DNA from: Whalleya microplaca
Taxonomy: Eukaryota; Ascomycota; Sordariomycetes; Xylariales; Xylariaceae
DNA length: 64,000 nucleotides
Reading direction: 5' to 3'
NCBI GenBank assembly: GCA_022497155.1
Contig: MU385715.1
Location: 1-64,000, forward strand
Part shown: one piece after another, positions 1 to 13,249 of the stretch
Layout of the letters: every line of letters starts with the position of its first letter
Numbering within the stretch: the first letter of the stretch is position 1
Position numbers and translations under genes: made by a program
The notes under the pieces: model-generated
The model's input: only the letters and a program-made list of their open reading frames with translations
Database searches by the model: none
What the model was told of the DNA's origin: nothing

Positions 1-87
1 TTTTTTAATTTTTTAATTTTTTAATTTTTTAATTTTTTAATTTTTTAATTTTTTAATTTTTTAATTTTTTAATTTTTTAATTTTTTT
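1..87. repeat. (TTTTTTAA)n tandem array
   Basis: An 8-bp unit of six T and two A is repeated about ten times without interruption at the very start of the window. The corresponding place in copy B (about 29690-29735) holds only loose variants of the unit, so the array has expanded inside copy A of the same retrotransposon or was homogenised there. Confidence 0.9.
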
Positions 88-1408
88 ATTATTTAAGTTA
101 TTAATATATTTTTTTATAATATTTTTATAACGCGTCTTTTTTTTACCGCTATTTTCGCCTGTTTTTGCTTTTATTGCCGCCGTTATATTTTTATTTCGTT
201 TTTTTTCCGGCTTTGCCGCTTTTAATAGGCTGCTTATTCGCGTTATTTTTACAGCTTTTTTTTTTATATATCGTATCCCGTGCTGCTTTTATATCGGCTA
301 TATAATTAAAGATTTTTCCGCTTTTTATTCCGACCAAATTTATAAGTTTTTTTTTATTTTATTTTAAAATATTTTAAATATAATGCTAACTATATTTAGC
401 TATTTATAATATACGGTATATAAAATATATTAAAAGCTATAATTACTTTATTATAAATTACCTTTTGTTTTTTTTGTTTAAGTACCGCTTTTTAATCCCG
501 TTTTATAGCTATTTACGGGTATTAAGATTTGCTTTTTCGCTAGTATTTTAATAAAAGTTTATCGAGTTTATAATAACTCGAATTTTAATAGGTTATTTTT
601 TCCCGTTTCTTTATAATGTTTTTATTATTTATTTTTTTGTTTAGTTTTCGTTATTATTTAAAAATTAGCCGGAATACGGGCGTAATGCGTTATTAACGTT
701 ATTATATATCTTAAGTGTACTAAAATAAGCGTTATAGCTTTAGGCCGGACTAAAGTTTAATAATAGCAGAAATAATATATAAGTTTTTACTTTATTTTTT
801 TGTAATTTTTTTTAGTTTATATATTATATAGGAGTAATTTATAGCCGCGTTTAGGGAGATTATTTGCCCGCTCGAATATATCGCTAATAATATTAGCGAT
901 ATTATAACTATTATATGCCTTATAATAAGTAATGCCGGGCCCGTTATTTATGCGCGTATTTTTATTTCCGGTTTTTTTTTCGGCTTATCCCGCCCGCCTT
1001 TATTATTATTATAAATTTTTTACTTAAGCGCGGCTTATATAACTTTCGCTTGCGCGTTTTTTTATTTCTGTTAATATTTTTTGCTATAGCTGTAGCTATT
1101 TTTTTAAACTTTTTTCCGTAAAAGTAAAAAAAAAAAAGCGATAGATATAAATAAAAAAAAAGAGAACGATAAGGAAAATAAGTTAAACTATTAGTTTCCG
1201 GCTAATATAAATACGTTATTTGGTTAGATTTATTGCGTTTTTCGGTCGGTTTTATAATAGTTTTAGTTGTCGGTTTATTAAAAAAAATTATATAAATAAA
1301 GGTAGTTATTTATTACTTGCTCGGGAGTAGCGTTTACGTTATTTATAATAATAAAAAATTTATAATTTCCTGTAATATTTTTTTATTTTATTTATATTTT
1401 TTTATTTT
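1..1408 (-). mobile_element. Family 1 Gypsy element A, segment 1 (3' internal part)
   Basis: This stretch aligns along its length with 29.7-31.08 kb of the complete copy B. Copy B is coded on the minus strand, so this is the region downstream of integrase towards the 3' LTR; that LTR lies before the window. The sequence is heavily RIP-mutated. It stops at 1408, where repeat D2 was inserted; the last five bases (ATTTT, 1404-1408) are duplicated at 8520-8524. No intact reading frame remains. Confidence 0.9.
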
Positions 1409-1512
1409 TGTTAAAATAACGCTTAATTTAGCCGTGCGATTAGGGGTAGCTGACTAAGCTACCCTAGCGCGAAAAGATTTTCATATTTTCTCCGCATAAA
1501 AAATTCCTTTAT
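1409..1512 (-). mobile_element. Repeat D2, left part (solo-LTR-like)
   Basis: Starts TGTTAAAATAACG and matches the reverse complement of the right half of the uninterrupted copy D1 (22307-22507). It is flanked by the 5-bp duplication ATTTT at 1404-1408 and 8520-8524, and was split by insertion of element E at 1513. The TG start and TA (from CA) end plus a 5-bp TSD fit a solo LTR of an unidentified family. Confidence 0.85.
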
Positions 1513-1744
1513 AGTTACGGAAGGTATATATCTGTATGGTGTACGGACCACCTGTTATTATGTACTCCTATATATTAATCGGTAACGGTATGGCAGAATA
1601 GTTACCGCCTGGCGGGATACCCGGCTTAAGTTTTCTAAGTAATTCTTATAGTCCGAAATAGCTTTTTTTTCTATCTATTTATAAATATATAATTAGTATT
1701 TATACTAAAGCCCTATTTCTAGCTATAATAGTCTATCCGTAAAT
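1513..1744 (+). repeat. 5' LTR of E
   Basis: 232 bp, aligning without length change to 8185-8416. The two copies differ mostly by C/T and G/A, as expected of RIP. It carries the conserved block around CGGGATACCCGGCTTAAG shared with the LTRs of F, G and solo LTR H. Confidence 0.95.
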
Positions 1745-1899
1745 ATAAATAAATTATATTTATTATATAGTTTAAAAAAGCTTAAATTTCCCAAATACCG
1801 ATTTAATTAATTAATATTACTGCAAAAACGCGTCTTAATATTAGTGATTTTAGTTATATAACCTTTACGTACACTATTAATAATTGATTTAATTAATTT

Positions 1900-3600
1900 A
1901 ATTAACGCTAAATCCCTTTAAAATATCGCCTACCGATTAAGAATACGCTTATACGCGTAACATTATTACGTATAATGCTTAAAAGATATAAAAAGTAATG
2001 CCGACCGACTATTTTAAAAAATCTAAAACTGCCCTTAGGTATTAGGCTGTTAAAAAACGTTAATATATCTTAAAGGACTTTGACTAAATAATTTAAATAT
2101 TACGCGAAAAAAAGGAAAATAATAATACCCTCCCGACTTTTTAAAATTTTAAGCGAATAATTAAAAATAAGGAATTTAAGGAAAAAATATACCAACTAGT
2201 TGTTAATATTCTATTAGATAATTTTAAAACGCGTATTAAATTATATATAACTAACGTATATATAAAAGGCGGAAAAGGTTTTACCTTCTTATTTAAAGCC
2301 TTTATTAAATTAAAAAAAAAGCCTTCCTTATAATAGATAAAACCTTTATTAAATCGGCATTTCTTAAAATATACTTAGCTAATTCCGACATTTTTTTTTA
2401 TAAAATTTAGTTTCGCAATATTATATTTATAGCTTTTTTTTAGTAGACTTAAATTATAAGTTTTATGGCAAAAAATTATTTATTAAACGTAAACGTTTTA
2501 ATTTAATTAAATCTCCAAATAAATAAAGCCTAAAAAAATATAACTAAAAACCTATAAAAGGAAATTAGATAACGCGACATTTAAATTAATAATTTTAACG
2601 TATGCTTAAATAAAGCTAATTAAGCCGTTATAGACTTATTAATTTAAAACTTTCGATAAAACGTATTGGAATTTGGTATAAAAAAAAATAACAAAAGTTA
2701 ATATTTCTATTTATTATAGCGAGGTTAATTATAATACCGTTACTTTTGAAATATAATATTGCAAATAAAAAAATTAACTATTTATTAACGCCGATTATTT
2801 TTTAACTAATTATATATATATAATAGCTATTAAATCATATATTTAAAAATATATATTAACGTAACTAAAGCCTTACTTTCATTTTATTAACCTGCATTAT
2901 TTAATTATATTTACGGCATTAATAAAATATTTTTAAAAGAAATAATATAACTTTAATAGCGTTTAATAAATAAAAGCTAAATTTATCGAGCTTTAAATAA
3001 AAACGTTAAAAAATTTTTAAAAGTTCCGAAATAAATTTGTTGCGTTAGCAAAAAAACGATAATTATACTGTAACGAATAGAAAAAAAAGTTCTATAATCG
3101 ACTTATTTATTGTTTATAAACCGAAACAGCCGCTTAATATCTTAACCTGTTATATAATTTTAATCGCTACGTCACTTATTACGCCGAAATTATATTTATT
3201 TTCCAGATAACTAATAAAACGTATAACGCGGCCCGAACTGCCAAAACTACAGTAATTAAGCTAATAGCTAAACCTTAATTTTCGGGAACAACCTGTAGCA
3301 AACGTGCCACCGGAAAAAATATACCGCGATCGGCCCTTAGCTTAAAGTTAAACAAACTTAATAATATAGTAATTACCCCTTCCGGTATTTGCATATATCT
3401 TTTGCCCTATAACGATACCGACCTAACAAAACTTAAAAAACGCTACTTTAATTATTATAATAAAAGATATAATAAAATTAATTATCTATACTTGTTATAC
3501 CTTAATTAGCGTTTTAATTAGTTTATAATAAATAAAGCTACCCGCGTTAATACTTTTCTTATAAAATTTATTCGACCTAAGAAAATTATAAAGGTCCCGG
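1900..3600 (+). pseudogene. Degraded gag of E with mutated zinc knuckle
   Basis: Follows the 5' LTR and untranslated leader. No open frame survives. Near the end, at 3444-3485, a CX2CX4HX4C nucleocapsid knuckle is recognisable by spacing only: all three Cys codons and the His codon now read Tyr (TGY to TAY, CAT to TAT), the changes RIP makes. The equivalent knuckle in G still has its His. The upstream limit of gag is approximate because the start codon is not recognisable. Confidence 0.7.
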
Positions 3601-3639
3601 CGGAAGATTAAATTAAAAAGGAGCTAGGAAATGTGGTAC

Positions 3640-4200
3640 CTTAAAATAATTAAACTCCATTTCTAAAACTAAAATATTATAAATTAGTTTAGCTAATTTA
3701 ATAATAAAAATTCCTTAAGACTTTTTAAATGCCTATTTAAATAAAATACTGTTTTTATTAAAGTATATATTATTAATATATAACTTTTTATTAAAAACAA
3801 AAGATATATTTAATAATATTAAAGCAAATATTTATATTATAATAAATAAATCTTTTGCAAAAAAAATAAAACAATACTTATATCTAAAGGTTATTACGGA
3901 ATTTATCCTAGGCTATATTAGAGGACATAATAAAAAAGGAGTCTAAATAATTAATAAAGCTTTACAGCTAAATCTATAAATAAATAGTCGCATATTCCGT
4001 AATAAAATTTTTTTTATAATAAATATAAAGTATAATTTAATCTTAAGACGGGATTAATTAGCTAAAAAAAACATACTAATAAATTATCGGTATCGGCAAT
4101 TAATATACCCCGAAAGTATATTACGCAATAACCCCCTAAATCCGTATAATTTCGATATAAAAAATACGGGAAATCTTTTTAAAGATAGCTTTTTTCAGTT
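3640..4200 (+). pseudogene. Degraded retropepsin-like protease region of E
   Basis: Between the zinc knuckle and reverse transcriptase there is a frame reading NKSFAKKIKQYLYLKVIT (about 3845-3900), followed by a stretch ending in an ILRRDWLA-like segment with stops. This is the usual place and general texture of the Gypsy aspartic protease. The catalytic D-[ST]-G cannot be read cleanly, so the call rests on position and partial similarity. Confidence 0.5.
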
Positions 4201-4799
4201 AGACATTAATTGTTATAATAAAGCGTTAAATAAAAATAAGAAGCGATATATCAATAGTTAAGCTTTTAAAACTAAAATATAACGCAAATATAAACCTACC
4301 GAGAAAATTACGGAAGCCGTATATCGGCAAATTCGAAAACTAAAAAAACTATATCGCTACCCGAAACCTTAACCAAAATCCAGGGCGTAACCTATCAATT
4401 AGTGACTAAAAAGATTATTTAATAGCATCCTTAAAAATAGCCTAATAAACTTACGTAATAAGATTTTATAAACCGGAATATATATTTAAAATTAGGGCCT
4501 CCCGAACCTCTTATCCCGCAAAAAAAACGCGCTAAAAAAAAAAAAAGCGAGTAGGAATATAACGTAAAAAGCGCTTATAAATTACGGAAAAATACAATCG
4601 GCTAGTACAAATAAAGGCCTATAAATATAACAGTTATTAATATAAAACCTTTTTTTAAAGCGGTATAAAAAACCTATACTTATATAATTATATTATATAA
4701 AATCGACTAATTAATACGGGATAAAAAAAACGACGCCTTTTTTAAAAAAAAAGCAGAAAACTTAAAAAAAAAAGCATAAAAAGCTGTCTTAAAGAAATA

Positions 4800-6230
4800 C
4801 CGGAGTTTATTCCGCATTTTTAGTAAGGTTAACTTAAATATCTTACCGCTTAACCGAACTTTTAACTATAAAATAAAGTAAGAAAAAGGAAATTAGCTAT
4901 AGATTTAAGATATAGCCCCCTATATAAAATATCGTTAGATAAATTAAAAATAATACGCGAATACTTTAATAAAAACTTTCGTAAAAGATTTATAATTTTT
5001 AGTTTAACTTCTTAAACAGCCCTTATATTATTTACCCTTAAGGCTAATAGCGGACTATAATTTTACGTAAATTATTAAAAGCTAAATATACTTATAAAAA
5101 AGGATAAATACCCTCTGCCGCTTATCGAAAAAACCTTAATAAGAATTTCTAAAGCTAAAATTTTTACCAAAATCGACATATAATAAGCTTTCTACCATAT
5201 CCGCATATAGCTAAAAAACAAAAACCTTACGACGTTCCGGATATAATACGGCGTATATAAATATAAGGTTCTTTTTTTCGGGCTTACGAATAAGCCTTTT
5301 ACTTTCCAATAATATATTAATAACGCACTATTTAATTTTTTTTAATAATTTTTATAGCGTATATATAAACGATATTCTAATCTTTTTAAAGTCTATTAAA
5401 AAATACCGCATTCACATACAAAAAGTCTTCTAGCGATTAAAAGACGTAAGCCTTTAAGCAGATCTTAAAAAATACAAATTTTATATCACCCAAACGAAAT
5501 TTCTAGGATATATAATAAGCACTAATAATATCCGCGTTAACCCCGCCAAAGTGCAAGTGGTTCAGGACTAAGCTATACTAAAACGCGTGTAAAAAATACA
5601 GTCATTTTTAGGCTTTTATAATTTCTACCGAAAGTTTATACCCTAATATAACAAAATAGCCAAGCCGCTTTTCTAACTAATAAAAACAAAGGTTTAATAA
5701 AACTGGGATAAATATTATAAAATTACATTCTAAAAATTAAAAAACGACTTAATTAATATCCCCTTATTAATACATTTTAGTTATAATAGGGATATAAAGG
5801 TAAAAACGGACGTATTTAATAGAATATTAGCCGGGGTTTTATTACAACGTGAAGATAATAATAAATAATACTCCTACGCGTTTTATTCGGAAATAATATA
5901 TAACGCTAAATTAAAGTATAACATATACGATAAAAAAATACTTATAGTAATCCAAGCTTTATAAATCTAGCGGGCGGAGTTTATTAACGTCTAGGCTACC
6001 CCTTTCCTTATTATTACTAATTATTACGCCCTAAAATACTTCGGAATTAAACAATACCTTAATTTATAATAGGTAGGTTAGTTAGAAATATTAGCGGAAT
6101 ATAACTTTATAATTACTTATTAACCTAAAAAGAATAACGTAATAGCCAATACTATCTCGCGTAAACTAAAATTATTACGTACCTAAAAAATAAAGATATT
6201 AAACTAAAGATATAAAACCTTATTTTAATT
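4800..6230 (+). pseudogene. Degraded reverse transcriptase and RNase H of E
   Basis: The fingers/palm segment reads AKIFTKIDI (5154-5180), keeping the first catalytic Asp at 5175-5177, then LTTFR, YKYKVLFFGLTN and FTFQ, all Ty3/Gypsy RT hallmarks. The catalytic YxDD box reads Y-I-N-D-I-L-I-F at 5362-5385, with the first Asp changed to Asn, and lies in a different frame from the upstream part, so there is also a 1-base indel between them. The connection reads GFYNFYRKF at 5611-5637. RNase H follows with TDVFNRILAGVLLQ near 5805 and ATPFLIITNYYALKYF near 6000. Multiple TAA and TAG codons interrupt every frame. Confidence 0.92.
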
Positions 6231-6379
6231 AATAGCCCCGGCTAAAATTTAGAAGTTATAAATCGATAATATATATATAAGAATAAACCTTTTTTTCGAA
6301 ATCCTAATTTTAAATAATATAAAGTTTCTATTACCGAAAAAGTCTAGCGTAATATTTATTAACGAGGTATTATAAAAGA

Positions 6380-7980
6380 ACAAAAATAACCCGGACCTTA
6401 AAATCTATTACGCAAAAGCGCGCAATAACCCTTTAGGTCTATAACAAAACACTAATAGCCTTATATTACATAAAACGCGACTAATTATATCAGAAAAAAA
6501 CGGGTTATGCGCTAAGCTCTTATAGGAGATATATTACCGCTTGCCTATAATATATCCGGAAAAGAATAAAACCTAAAAACTCTTTACCGCATAGTACTAA
6601 TAGCTAAATATATCTTAAAATATCGACACATTTATTATAAACTGTCTGAAATGTTGCCTTATTAAAATATCTCGTAATAAAACTCCTAATTTCCTTTACC
6701 TACTACCGGTCCCGGAAAAAATATAGGACTATATTATTATAGATTTTAAAGTAATATCAAAAAATAAAAAAAAACGTAATAACGTTTTCGTTATTATTAA
6801 CCGATTAAAAAAATAAGCTTAATTAATAATATATACCCGGAAGGCTATTACTCGAAATACCGCTTATATATATTATTATAACCCTTTCTATATTTTTAAA
6901 ATACCTAAAAATATCGTTAGCGATAATAGGCCTTAATTTATAGCAAGGTTTACCGATAAGTTATTTAGGATAATAAATATCGAGCTTAAATTTATTATAC
7001 TAAAATATTATAAAACAATAAAATAAATCGAAATAATAAACGTATATATTAACTAACGCTTACAATTATTTATTAATTATTAGTAAAATAACTAGTCTAA
7101 TACGCTACTAGTAATAAATTATATATAAGCTATATTATTATATAAGTCGACTGAAATATCTTTTTATAAAGTAAAAATAAGGTTCCCGATACTATTTTAT
7201 TTTTAATTAGCGACAATAAATAAAAGCTAAAAATATAGCAAACCTTTCTTTTAAAAAAAGGCTTTCTAAAGAAAAAGCGTAGGATTAAATACGGGAAATA
7301 TATAATTATATAATAGCTATATACGAGATTATTGCTAAAACTTAAAAATAAATAATATAATAAATAAATAAATACCGCTGCAAGCCCGATTTCGATATAA
7401 GCGATTGCGTTTTTATTATTAAAAAACGGTAATTATAATATATTAACCGGCTTTTTAATAAACTCAACTTCCCGCTAATATAGCAGCATTTCGAAATAAA
7501 AAAGCGGTTACTAAATAATATATTTCGATTAAAAGTTTTAAATATTTAAAGGATATCCAGCTTATATTATGCCGATAAATTACGAAAGTATTTAAATAAT
7601 TTTTTTCCGGAACAGGAATCTGTAAATCTAACTAAATAAGTAATTAAACCGGACGTAAAAAAAAAATAAATTATGGAAATAATACTAATATCGCAACTAT
7701 ATTACCATAAGCTTTAATATAAAATTAAATAGATCGGATAAAATACCGATAATAAATAATATCCCGTTCGGAATTTTAAAAACGCTATAGCTAAGTTAGA
7801 TAAATTTTATATAAATAACCTAGAGGCAGCTAACCTCCCGGCCTAACTGGCATTATAAAAATAGGCGGCAGAAAAAGATTAGTTCGATTTAGATTACTTT
7901 AATAATAATAAACTTATATCGAGACGGCAAATAGCGGCTCGGAAACGCGGAAGGGACTAAGGGTAAAAAGCGCACGTATA
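6380..7980 (+). pseudogene. Degraded integrase with chromodomain of E
   Basis: The HHCC zinc-binding domain keeps its CLKC pair at 6643-6654. The catalytic triad is still readable in one frame: Asp at 6742-6744 (IIIDFK), Asp at 6922-6924 (IVSDNRP) and Glu at 7030-7032 (IEIIN), spacing DX59DX35E. At about 7710-7800 a chromodomain-like tail reads YKIK-IG then NTDNK and YPVRNFKN with stops in place of Trp and Tyr/Gln codons. This tail places the element among chromoviruses, whose integrases are thought to target heterochromatin. The frame contains many stops and cannot produce protein. Confidence 0.9.
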
Positions 7981-8184
7981 TAGTGGTTTAAAAGGACGGA
8001 TCCCTAATAAAGTATAAAAAAGTCTGTATTATTATCTATTAGAATAAAGGCCCGATAGCGTAATAGTTTAAATAAATACCCGAAGCAATCCCTTTTTTTA
8101 CTAGAAAGTATTTTATAAATATAGAAAAGTCGGGGTTTAATTCCCTCTCGGATTTTATACTTTTCCTTTTTTTTCTGGGAGGGT

Positions 8185-8416
8185 AGTTACGGAAGGTATA
8201 TACCTATATAATATACGGACTACCTATTATTATATACTCCCGTATATCAATCGGTAACAGTACGGCAAAATAGTTACCGCCTGGCGGGATACCCGGCTTA
8301 AGTTTTCTAAGCAATTCCTATAGTCCGAAATAGCTTTTCTCCCTATCTATTTATAAATATACAATTAGTACTTATATTAAAGCCCTACCTCTAGCTATAG
8401 TAGTCTATCCGTAAGT
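8185..8416 (+). repeat. 3' LTR of E
   Basis: 232-bp partner of 1513-1744, preceded by a purine-rich tract (GGGAGGGT) that would prime plus-strand synthesis. The TSD CTTAC follows directly at 8417-8421. Confidence 0.95.
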
Positions 8417-8519
8417 CTTACTTTCTTTCGTATATAAAATATTATATAGCAATATAGTTTTATTATAACCTCCTATCGTTCGCATAATACTTATACTATA
8501 GTGTAAAGCTTATTTAATA
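8417..8519 (-). mobile_element. Repeat D2, right part
   Basis: Reverse complement of the left half of D1, ending GCTTATTTAATA. Together with 1409-1512, less the 5-bp duplication made by E, it totals about 202 bp, matching the 201 bp of uninterrupted D1. The ATTTT target duplication of D2 follows at 8520-8524. Confidence 0.85.
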
Positions 8520-11500
8520 ATTTTTATATTTTATTAGTAATTTATTAGTTTTACGAACGCTATATAAATATAGTTTTTACTCTTTTTTTATATTAATTTT
8601 TTTAGGCTTATTATTTATTTTTATATCGCTGTAATTTTTTTTAAAACAGTCTATTATTTTAGTATTTTTTAAGTTTTCGAGCGGTTTTTATATTAAGGCT
8701 ATATAGCTTATTTATTTTATTAATACTTGTTTAGTTTTTTTTTGCCTTTTTTATTTAATAATTGCTTAAATAATTTCCTTTATTTATTATTTTATTTCTT
8801 TTTTTTTATTATTAATTATAAGGGAAGGTTATATATTTTTATTTTTTTAAAAAAGCAGGGGATTATTTTTTATATAGCAGATAAGTTTAATATAAAACCG
8901 GTTATATATTTTTTTCGGTATATTTAATTTTATAATTTAGGGGTTAATAATATACGTTATTTTATATTTAATATATAATTATATTAGTTTTTATAAAGGT
9001 TAAGGTATAGAAATATTTTTAAGTATTAATTATACTTTATTTTTTATTCGGAATTATTTTATAAGGGATCACTACTTGTTAGCTACGTTTTTTTATTATT
9101 ATTACGTAATTATTATTACGGTTTATATAAATTTTATTGCTTTTTTTAAACGTTAGATAAGAGCTTTTACCCGTATACGCGGTTCGGAAATAAGTTCCGA
9201 AATATATTTTATTATTAAAATAGGTTTTACGTAATATTTATAAAATATAAAAAAAAGATTTAGCTTTATTATAATAATATTTCGGTTATTAATTATAAGT
9301 ATTACTTCCGGTAGTAATAAGTTTTATTTAAATTAAGTATATAATATAAACGCTCGAAAATATATTAATACTTTTTAATTCGCTCGTTTAGTAATTTTGT
9401 CGGTTTCCGGGTGAAATATAGTTAATAAGCGCTACTTTATTTTTACTACTAAATAAAGCTATTTTTAAAACCGCTTTATTTAATTAGATTTTTTATTATT
9501 AGTTATAATATAAAAAAAACTATAATATTTTTAATAATAGTTTATAAACCGTTGAGTATATATTTTTGCTTTTATTAAAGTTATAGCCTTTAGTATAACC
9601 TGTTTTTTAATTAATTAAAAATTACTATTATAAAGGTAACGTTTTATTCGGAAATAGCTAGTAGGTCGGTTATAAAATTAATATATAGCTTATTATAAAA
9701 TTAATTTAAAATAAGTAACAGTTTTAAAAGCTTTTTTTTTTAGTTACGTTATACCGTTTTTTTATAAATATTATAATTTTTATAGAAACGTTTTATAAAC
9801 GCCGATATTTTAAGCTAGTAAAACGTTTTCGAAAGTATTATTAATATATTTTTTTCCGGATATTTTGTTAAATATAAGTTATAAATATTTTATATTAAAA
9901 TAATATAAAGCAGTTTTTAATTAAAGATTTAAATATGTTTGTAAAAATATAGTCGACTTTTATTATCGATATTATATTCTAATAACGATATTTTTACGTT
10001 TAAGTTTTTAAGGAACGCTCGGTTTTTTTAAGCTACTGTTTTTATTACTTACGCGTAACTCGGGTTTTTCGCTACTTTTATATTTTATAGCGACTATAGA
10101 TTTTTATATTTGAAAAATTTTTTGCCTTTTGGGATATTTTATTTATATAATTAAATATATTTTATTTTAGTAGTTTTTATTTATTTATATCTTTTAAGTT
10201 GCGTATAAAGTAATTATTTTTTTATAATAATTAAAATTTCTGTTTTTTATGCTTTTTATTTTATATTTTTTATAGCAGGTTTTATTTACGCTATAAAAGA
10301 ACGTTAGGTTTAATATTTAAGCCTTTAGCGCGAAATTTTAATCGGAAATTAAAGCGTATTAATTTTTTTAACTAATATATTTATCGCTCGGAAAGTTTTT
10401 TAAAAGTTATAAAATATTTTAGATTTTTATAATTAAATAAAATTATAAATATTAAAGTTACGTTTTATAATTTCGCGTTTTATATTTATAAGTAGTTTAT
10501 AATTATTAGTAATTTTTTATTATAAATTTTATAATTAATTTCTACTAAAATTAAACGCTTAAAATAATAGGTTATAGGTAATAAAATCTCTCGCTTATTA
10601 TATTATAATAGGCATTTTCTATAAGTTTATTCCGAATAGTTTATTTCGATTATTATTTTTTATTTAAGGTTTTATTATATTAAGGCCGGTTTTTTTAAGA
10701 ACGTTTATTTAAGGTTTTCGAACGTTAGATTTTCCGAAAGCCTTTATCGAAACGGTATCCCTTTTTTTATAAATACCGATAAAGGGGTAATAAAATCTAT
10801 ATAATTTTTAATAAAATTCCAGTAGAAGTTTGTAAATTTTAAAAAACTATAGACTTTTTTAAACGTTTTAAAAAGCTTTTATTTTTTAATTACTTATATT
10901 TTAATTAAATTTTTATAGATCTTTTTTTTTGTTTTAATAATAAATCTTAAATATTTTATAATAGTTATTATAAATTTATACTTGTTTATGTTTAAATTTA
11001 AGCCCGTTATTTTTAAATATTTTAATATTTTTTTTATTTTATCGATATAATTCTTTTTATTTTAAAAAAATAAATTAGCATATTATTTATATATATTAAA
11101 TAAAAGATATTTAGGTATTTTTTAATATACCGTTTATATAATATTAAAATGTTGCGGGAGTATTTATTAAGCCGAAAGAAATTACGAGTTACTTAAATAG
11201 TTTAAAACGAATATAAAAAGCTGTTTTTTATTTATTTTTTTCTTTAATTTTAATTTTATAAAAAGCCGATTTAATATTTATTTTAAAGAATTATTTTATT
11301 CCTAAAAAAGTTTTAAGTGTTTTTTATATAAGCGGAAGTAAGTATTAATTTCGCTAGGTAATATTATTTAATGTTTTATAATTATAATAAAAACAGAGTT
11401 TGCTATTCGGTTTCCGGATAAAAAGTATAAAGGTTTTTACGGGTAAATTACTTATATAAATATATTTTTTATTTAATAGTTTAATTAATATTTTCCGTAA

Positions 11501-12811
11501 CGTTAATAATTTTTTTTTAAAATATATTATATAATAGCTCTTAAAAGGTAGGTAACTTTTTGCCCGCTTTATTATAGTTTAAGTTAATTTTATAATCGGC
11601 TTTTAGGCAGTACAACAAAAGACTGTTGCCTTTTTTTTTTCTCATAACTATTTTTAATTTTTTAATTAGGGGGGGAGATTTTTTTAAACGTTAGTTTTTT
11701 TTTAAGCGCTAAAGCTTTATTAATATCTATTAATATAATAATAAATATAGCTATTTATTAAGTTATTACTTGTTTTCCCAGCTTTTTTTATTTCCGAGCT
11801 TTTTTTATTTTTTTTTACAAAATATATCGTATTAATATAAAGCGCTTCCCGAGTTTCGCGGATTTTTATAATTTTTAGGGAGTGTTTTTTTTTATACTTT
11901 TAGGTTTCCGGTAATTTTTATATATAATATATATTAGTACGTTATATATATTACCTGGTTACGCTTTATTTAAGGCTTTTTTAATATTATAAAATAATTT
12001 AGTTTTAATATAATATATATAAATATCTTTAACTTATATTTATTAAAATTAGTTTTTATATAAGTTATTTTGCGAATTATGCCCGAGGCGTTTAATTTTT
12101 TTTACGAATAGCTTTTTTTACCGTTTTTTCCCGGATAAATATATGTAGTAACTTTAAACGTTTTATTATATTTTTATTAATAGTAATATAATATTTATAT
12201 CTTAAATTTATAAAAGTTTTTATATATAATTATTAATTTAAATATATATCGATTATAAAAGATTTTTTATTTATAAGTTATTTGGTTATATTAATTTTTT
12301 CTGCCGTTATATTAAATTTTTAATCGCGATTTTATTTAGGAGCTATTTGTTTTTCTGTTTTTTTAGTGTTTTTTCGGCCCTGTTCTTTTTAAATTTATAG
12401 CTTATTACTATATTAACTTTAATATAGATAAGTAGTTTTATAAAACGATGGGTATATTTTTTAAATAAGTCGCTTTTTTTTATATCGTAAGTATTTTTTA
12501 CATTTTATTTAAGCGTTTTATTTTTTGTTTATTATTTATTTAGCCCGCTAGTTTTTTACTAATACGGTTATATTAATTATTAACATATTACTTTTATAAT
12601 TAGTTTTAAAGCGATTAAAGGTAAAAGGTAGTAAGCCCGGAAAAGGTAATTTACTTGGCGTAATTCCGCTTTTTAAACTATTTTTATTATAATAAAATAG
12701 CGACTTTTTAAATCGGGCTATAATATTTATTACTTAGTAAATTTAGTTTTAGTAAATATTCGGTAATATTATTAAAATTAACGCGTTTTTAAATTTATTA
12801 TTAATTACTTT
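8520..12811 (-). mobile_element. Family 1 Gypsy element A, segment 2
   Basis: Continuation of element A after D2/E, co-linear with about 31.06-35.36 kb of copy B. Read on the minus strand it carries the degraded pol region and part of gag. It is interrupted at 12812 by chromovirus F, whose target duplication ACTTT is at 12807-12811. The 66-codon open stretch on the plus strand at 8727-8927 is antisense to the element and only a low-complexity Phe/Leu frame. Confidence 0.9.
8700..12800 (-). pseudogene. Degraded pol (RT, RNase H, integrase) of A
   Basis: Minus-strand translation around 11065-11105 gives Y-I-N-N-M-L-I-Y, the RT catalytic box with both Asp codons mutated to Asn. The block 10780-11460 parallels the RT of copy B base for base apart from transitions. 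The integrase start near 9670-9695 reads INFIT where B reads DFIT, so the first catalytic Asp is also lost. Stops are frequent in all frames. Confidence 0.85.
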
Positions 12812-13039
12812 ACTTATATCTGGACTATTATAGCTAGAGGCAGGGCTTTAGTATAAGTACCAATTATATATTTACAGATAGATAGGAAGGAAAGCTATTT
12901 CGGACTATAGGAATTACTTAGAAAACTTAAGCCGGGTATTTTACCGGGCGGTAACTATTCTATTATACCGTTACCGATTGATATATGGGAGTATATAGTA
13001 ATAAATAGTTTATACGCCTGGTATATACCTTTTGTAACT
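12812..13039 (-). repeat. 3' LTR of F
   Basis: 228 bp; the minus-strand LTR runs from AGTTAC at 13039 to ATAAGT at 12812. It is much more AT-mutated than its partner at 19491-19718: the block that reads GTGCCCCGCCGGGCGG there reads GTATTTTACCGGGCGG here. Confidence 0.95.
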
Positions 13040-13249
13040 ACCCCCCTAAAAAAAAAAAAAGGGGTGTAAGGTCCGAGGGGGGATTAAATCCCGACTTTCC
13101 CGTACGTATGTAAAGTGCTTTTTAGTAAAAGGAAAGATTGCCTCGGGTATCTATTTAAACTATTGTGCTATCGGGCCTTTATTTTAATAAGTAGTAGTAT
13201 AGACTTTTTTATATTTTATTAGAAATCCGCCTTTATAAAATACTATATA

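Larger units (their letters stand above)
1513..8416 (+). mobile_element. Family 2 Ty3/Gypsy chromovirus E, complete, RIP-inactivated
   Basis: A 6904-bp element bounded by two 232-bp LTRs that begin AGTTACGG and end CCGTAAAT or CCGTAAGT. Its TSD is CTTAC at 8417-8421 and TTTAT at 1508-1512, the same word after two C-to-T changes. Reading along the plus strand, degraded gag with a zinc knuckle, retropepsin-like, reverse transcriptase, RNase H, integrase and C-terminal chromodomain signatures follow in that order, which is the Ty3/Gypsy chromovirus layout. A purine-rich tract lies at about 8175-8184 just before the 3' LTR. It is inserted in repeat D2, itself inserted in element A. Confidence 0.95.

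Noticed and set aside
1..87. Telomere or subtelomere at the window start
   Set aside because: The T6A2 array lies inside retrotransposon A, as alignment with B shows, and is not a telomere-type repeat.
8727..8927. 66-codon Phe/Leu-rich plus-strand ORF
   Set aside because: Antisense to element A; its composition is just T-rich DNA. The same applies to 13882-14070, 29787-29981 and 45419-45610.
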